Shown piece after piece: positions 11,753 to 13,648 of a DNA stretch of 13,648 bases. The notes below the pieces were generated by a model. It did no database searches and was not told where the DNA came from. It saw only the letters and a list, made by a program, of their open reading frames with translations. The stretch comes from an uncultured Chlorobiaceae bacterium. GTDB lineage: Bacteria; Bacteroidota; Chlorobiia; Chlorobiales; Chlorobiaceae. Position numbers and translations under genes: made by a program. The stretch covers positions 1 through 13,648 of the forward strand of contig CAIQSY010000014.1 of assembly GCA_903874585.1 (NCBI GenBank), written 5' to 3'. How positions within the stretch are numbered: position 1 is the first letter of the stretch; the number at the start of each line of letters is the position of its first letter.

Positions 11753-12637
11753 TCACCGGCTTGACCCGATACCGGCTGGGGTAAAAACAAAACCGATCCA
11801 GAGATTATCGGTACCATACTCTTTTGGCAAAGCGGGAAGGGGGGAAGATTTTTCGATAGCTTTTGTAATGGAATTATTCAAATAATCGCTGGCTGCTTTT
11901 TTATCGAAAATAATCTGATTGATAGTGCCGTCAGCAAGAATATGAATGCGCACATACACCTCCATTCCTTCACTGCTTTTCAGGAATGTTTTTGAAAACT
12001 GCCAATTTTTCTGGATAATCGCTTTGATTTCAGCCTTATAGGTATATGATAATCCCCCGCCGCTCGCCACTTTACCAGTACCGGAACTATTGCCACCACT
12101 ACCACTTCCCGAACCTGCTGCTGCCTTTTCCGCCTTGAGCTTCTGCTGAAGCCGCTCAAGCGCATTGTTAAGGGAACTTCGCGATTGCTGCTGCTCTGCC
12201 TGACCATCCACGCGTTGTTTGATATGCTCAAGCGCTTTATTAATCGAGACCTGGCTTCTCTCCACACCACTTTGCACAACAGATTTTTCCTGTTCCACGT
12301 TCTTGTCAGATGATGATGGATGAACCGTACCTGTTTTTTTTATTACAGGCACAGGCTTTGCCGTCACCTTTTTAACATCTTTTATAACAACAGGTTGTGA
12401 ATCTGATGACGCCATAACAGCTTCAGCCGCTTCCGTGTTGGTAGAAGAGCCTTGCTCACCGCTCGATGGTGGCGCTGAAATCAGCGTTATGGTCACAATT
12501 TTCGGTATATCTCTCTGCGGTATGTGGCGTAGCTGCAGATAAAGAGCTGCCGCCAAAAGGAGAACATGCAGCACGGCAACAACAGCAAGCGAGAGATAAA
12601 ATCTTTTTTCGGAATGTATGATGGTATCCGTTTTCAT
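11753..12637 (-). CDS. tolA: TolA/TonB-family energy transducer
   Basis: Encodes a 294-residue protein built like TolA or TonB. A short cytoplasmic N-terminus is followed by one membrane helix (about residues 13-35), a long periplasmic stretch and a folded C-terminal domain (about 200-290, from YKAEIKAIIQKNWQFSK). That domain matches the TonB/TolA C-terminal fold and has the VRIHILADGTINQIIF strand pair common in these proteins. The middle holds a Lys/Pro/Val-rich segment (85-105), a helical part with an internal repeat (SINKALEHIKQRV 131-143 and SLNNALERLQQKL 155-167) and a Gly/Ser linker (175-195). It carries force from the TolQR motor to TolB and Pal. Its place between tolR and tolB argues for TolA rather than TonB. 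The start is 8 bases after the tolR stop, with a GGGAG within the end of tolR as a distant ribosome site. Confidence 0.88.
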   Translation of the reverse strand: MKTDTIIHSEKRFYLSLAVVAVLHVLLLAAALYLQLRHIPQRDIPKIVTITLISAPPSSGEQGSSTNTEAAEAVMASSDSQPVVIKDVKKVTAKPVPVIKKTGTVHPSSSDKNVEQEKSVVQSGVERSQVSINKALEHIKQRVDGQAEQQQSRSSLNNALERLQQKLKAEKAAAGSGSGSGGNSSGTGKVASGGGLSYTYKAEIKAIIQKNWQFSKTFLKSSEGMEVYVRIHILADGTINQIIFDKKAASDYLNNSITKAIEKSSPLPALPKEYGTDNLWIGFVFTPAGIGSSR

Positions 12638-12645
12638 GCGCCAGC

Positions 12646-13068
12646 CTATCTCCCACCTTGCTGCATCACTGAAGCGGGCTCAGTCACCATGCCAATTTTT
12701 TCGATACCGGCATCCTTAATCTGCGCCATCACATCCATCACCAAGCCGTAAGGAAGCGACTTATCCGCTTTCAAATGAACCTCTTTCGTGTGTTGAATAT
12801 CCAGCAGCATGGGTAATTTTTCGCGAACTTCAGATGCGGCTAATTGCTTATCGTTGATGAACACCCGACGTGAAGCATCAATAGCGATGATAACGGCATG
12901 CTCTTGTACCTCCATTTTTTTTAAGGTGGTTTTTGGCGCATCAATCTTGACGCCATGGGTCATCATGGGAGCAGTCACCATAAAAATAATCAGCAGCACA
13001 AGCATAACGTCAACGAATGGAGTAACGTTAATCTCGCTCAGCAATCGCCCTTTTTTTGAGCTCATCAT
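12646..13068 (-). CDS. tolR: Tol-Pal motor protein TolR (ExbD family)
   Basis: Encodes a 140-residue inner-membrane protein of the proton-driven TolQR motor. One membrane helix follows the signature SEINVTPFVDVMLVLLIIFMVTAP; D20 in VDVML is the proton-carrying aspartate essential in the family. The periplasmic domain ends in the usual KADKSLPYGLVMDVMAQIKDAGIEKIGMVTEP segment, where TolR dimers contact peptidoglycan. Four start codons are possible at the tolQ junction. ATG 13074 overlaps the tolQ stop as TAATG but lies only 2 bases from the GAGGAG ribosome site (13082-13077). ATG 13068 has 8 bases of spacing and was chosen; ATG 13065 and a GTG at 13071 remain possible. The function is the same in all cases. 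ExbD of a TonB system looks alike, but the tolB-pal context decides for TolR. Confidence 0.93.
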   Translation of the reverse strand: MMSSKKGRLLSEINVTPFVDVMLVLLIIFMVTAPMMTHGVKIDAPKTTLKKMEVQEHAVIIAIDASRRVFINDKQLAASEVREKLPMLLDIQHTKEVHLKADKSLPYGLVMDVMAQIKDAGIEKIGMVTEPASVMQQGGR

Positions 13069-13073
13069 CACCA

Positions 13074-13648
13074 TTACTCCTCAGTGTCTTTAAAAAAGAT
13101 ATTGACGAAATCAGGGGAAAACTCCTCAATATCACGTTCGATAACACTGATTTGCTGAATAAAATAGTTATACCCCATCACTGCCGGAATTGCCGCCGCG
13201 AGTCCTGCCGCTGTAGCAATAAGTGCCTCGGAAATACCCGGCGCCACCACCGCAAGTGATGCTGACTGCGTAGCACCAATGGTTTGAAATGAGGTCATAA
13301 TACCCCATACAGTACCAAACAGACCAATAAAAGGCGCTGTATTACCAACCGTTGCAAGAAAGGGGACGAATGATATGAGCCTTTTATTCTCAGCATTTGC
13401 CTCTCGTTTTACCGCCAAAACAAGTCGCGCCCTTACTTTACGAACATCAGCTTTACCATCAAGACCACGATACTCGATATAGGCGGCACGAAACACTCGT
13501 GGCAACGAACCGTGCTTCAGCGCATCGCTGTTCATAAAAGCTTTATCCGCATTATAAACCTCAAAAAAGTAGTCGAGAAATGCTTTTGACTCCTTGAGAG
13601 ATTTGCGGACATACCCAAATTTGAACGCAATAATCGCCCATGAGATTA
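13074..13648 (-). CDS. tolQ: Tol-Pal motor protein TolQ (ExbB/MotA family), N-terminus cut by window
   Basis: The last 190 residues of TolQ are visible, and the frame stays open to the window edge, so about 40 residues, including the first part of the first membrane helix, lie outside. Although an internal ATG occurs at 13535, the residues before it (SWAIIAFKFGYVRKS...) match the normal TolQ first helix and cytoplasmic loop, so that ATG is not the start. The second and third membrane helices are clear: FVPFLATVGNTAPFIGLFGTVWGIM and ISEALIATAAGLAAAIPAVMGYNYF. They contain the conserved threonines (GTVWGIM, ATAAGLAAAIP) that line the proton path with the TolR aspartate. Five TolQ surround a TolR dimer in the inner membrane and turn the proton gradient into motion of TolA. 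It is the first visible gene of the operon, so the operon promoter lies beyond the window. Confidence 0.94.
   Translation of the reverse strand, partial: ISWAIIAFKFGYVRKSLKESKAFLDYFFEVYNADKAFMNSDALKHGSLPRVFRAAYIEYRGLDGKADVRKVRARLVLAVKREANAENKRLISFVPFLATVGNTAPFIGLFGTVWGIMTSFQTIGATQSASLAVVAPGISEALIATAAGLAAAIPAVMGYNYFIQQISVIERDIEEFSPDFVNIFFKDTEE

Noticed and set aside
13074..13535. TolQ starting at the internal ATG (13535)
   Set aside because: The frame is open to the window edge and the residues before this ATG match the normal TolQ N-terminal helix and loop.

Overview
The window looks like chromosomal DNA from a green sulfur bacterium (Chlorobi/Chlorobiota, Chlorobium-like). This is inferred from three things. 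The ATP synthase beta and epsilon genes stand as a pair away from any other ATP synthase gene, the epsilon subunit is very short (88 residues, no C-terminal helical domain), and a complete Gram-negative Tol-Pal cluster is present. The DNA is AT-rich and many genes lack a clear Shine-Dalgarno sequence. No species can be proved from the sequence alone.

Layout, left to right. A minus-strand periplasmic TlpA/ResA-type thioredoxin gene (182-709) ends at its own hairpin terminator (72-110). Divergent from it lie a tRNA-Thr(CGT) gene (894-966), atpD (1093-2481) and atpC (2497-2763), closed by a terminator at 2804-2839. An S66 LD-carboxypeptidase (2849-3802) and clpS (3822-4103) follow. The 379-base gap after clpS holds a probable 135-bp miniature inverted-repeat element (4226-4360, perfect 13-bp ends, CTAC direct repeats) and a separate 11-bp dyad (4422-4451). 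Next come an ECF sigma factor (4498-5136) with a small zinc-binding anti-sigma factor (5167-5409), an ArsR-family regulator (5578-5973) and dnaK (6185-8101) with a structured upstream region and a strong terminator. An unrecognised 144-residue gene (8241-8675) is the last plus-strand gene.

The right third is the minus-strand Tol-Pal operon, read right to left: tolQ (cut by the window edge), tolR, tolA/tonB-like, tolB, pal, cpoB/ybgF, ending at a terminator at 8717-8758. It encodes the proton-driven inner-membrane motor, the periplasmic connector, the beta-propeller, the peptidoglycan-binding lipoprotein and the coiled-coil/TPR helper that together keep the outer membrane coupled to the cell wall.

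The middle of the window is stress and protein-quality biology (ClpS, redox-type sigma/anti-sigma pair, ArsR regulator, DnaK). The least explained sequences are the miniature element, the dyads upstream of the sigma gene and of dnaK, a near-consensus sigma-54-type motif upstream of dnaK, and the orphan gene after dnaK. No CRISPR array, phage module, full insertion sequence or obvious new multi-gene system was found.
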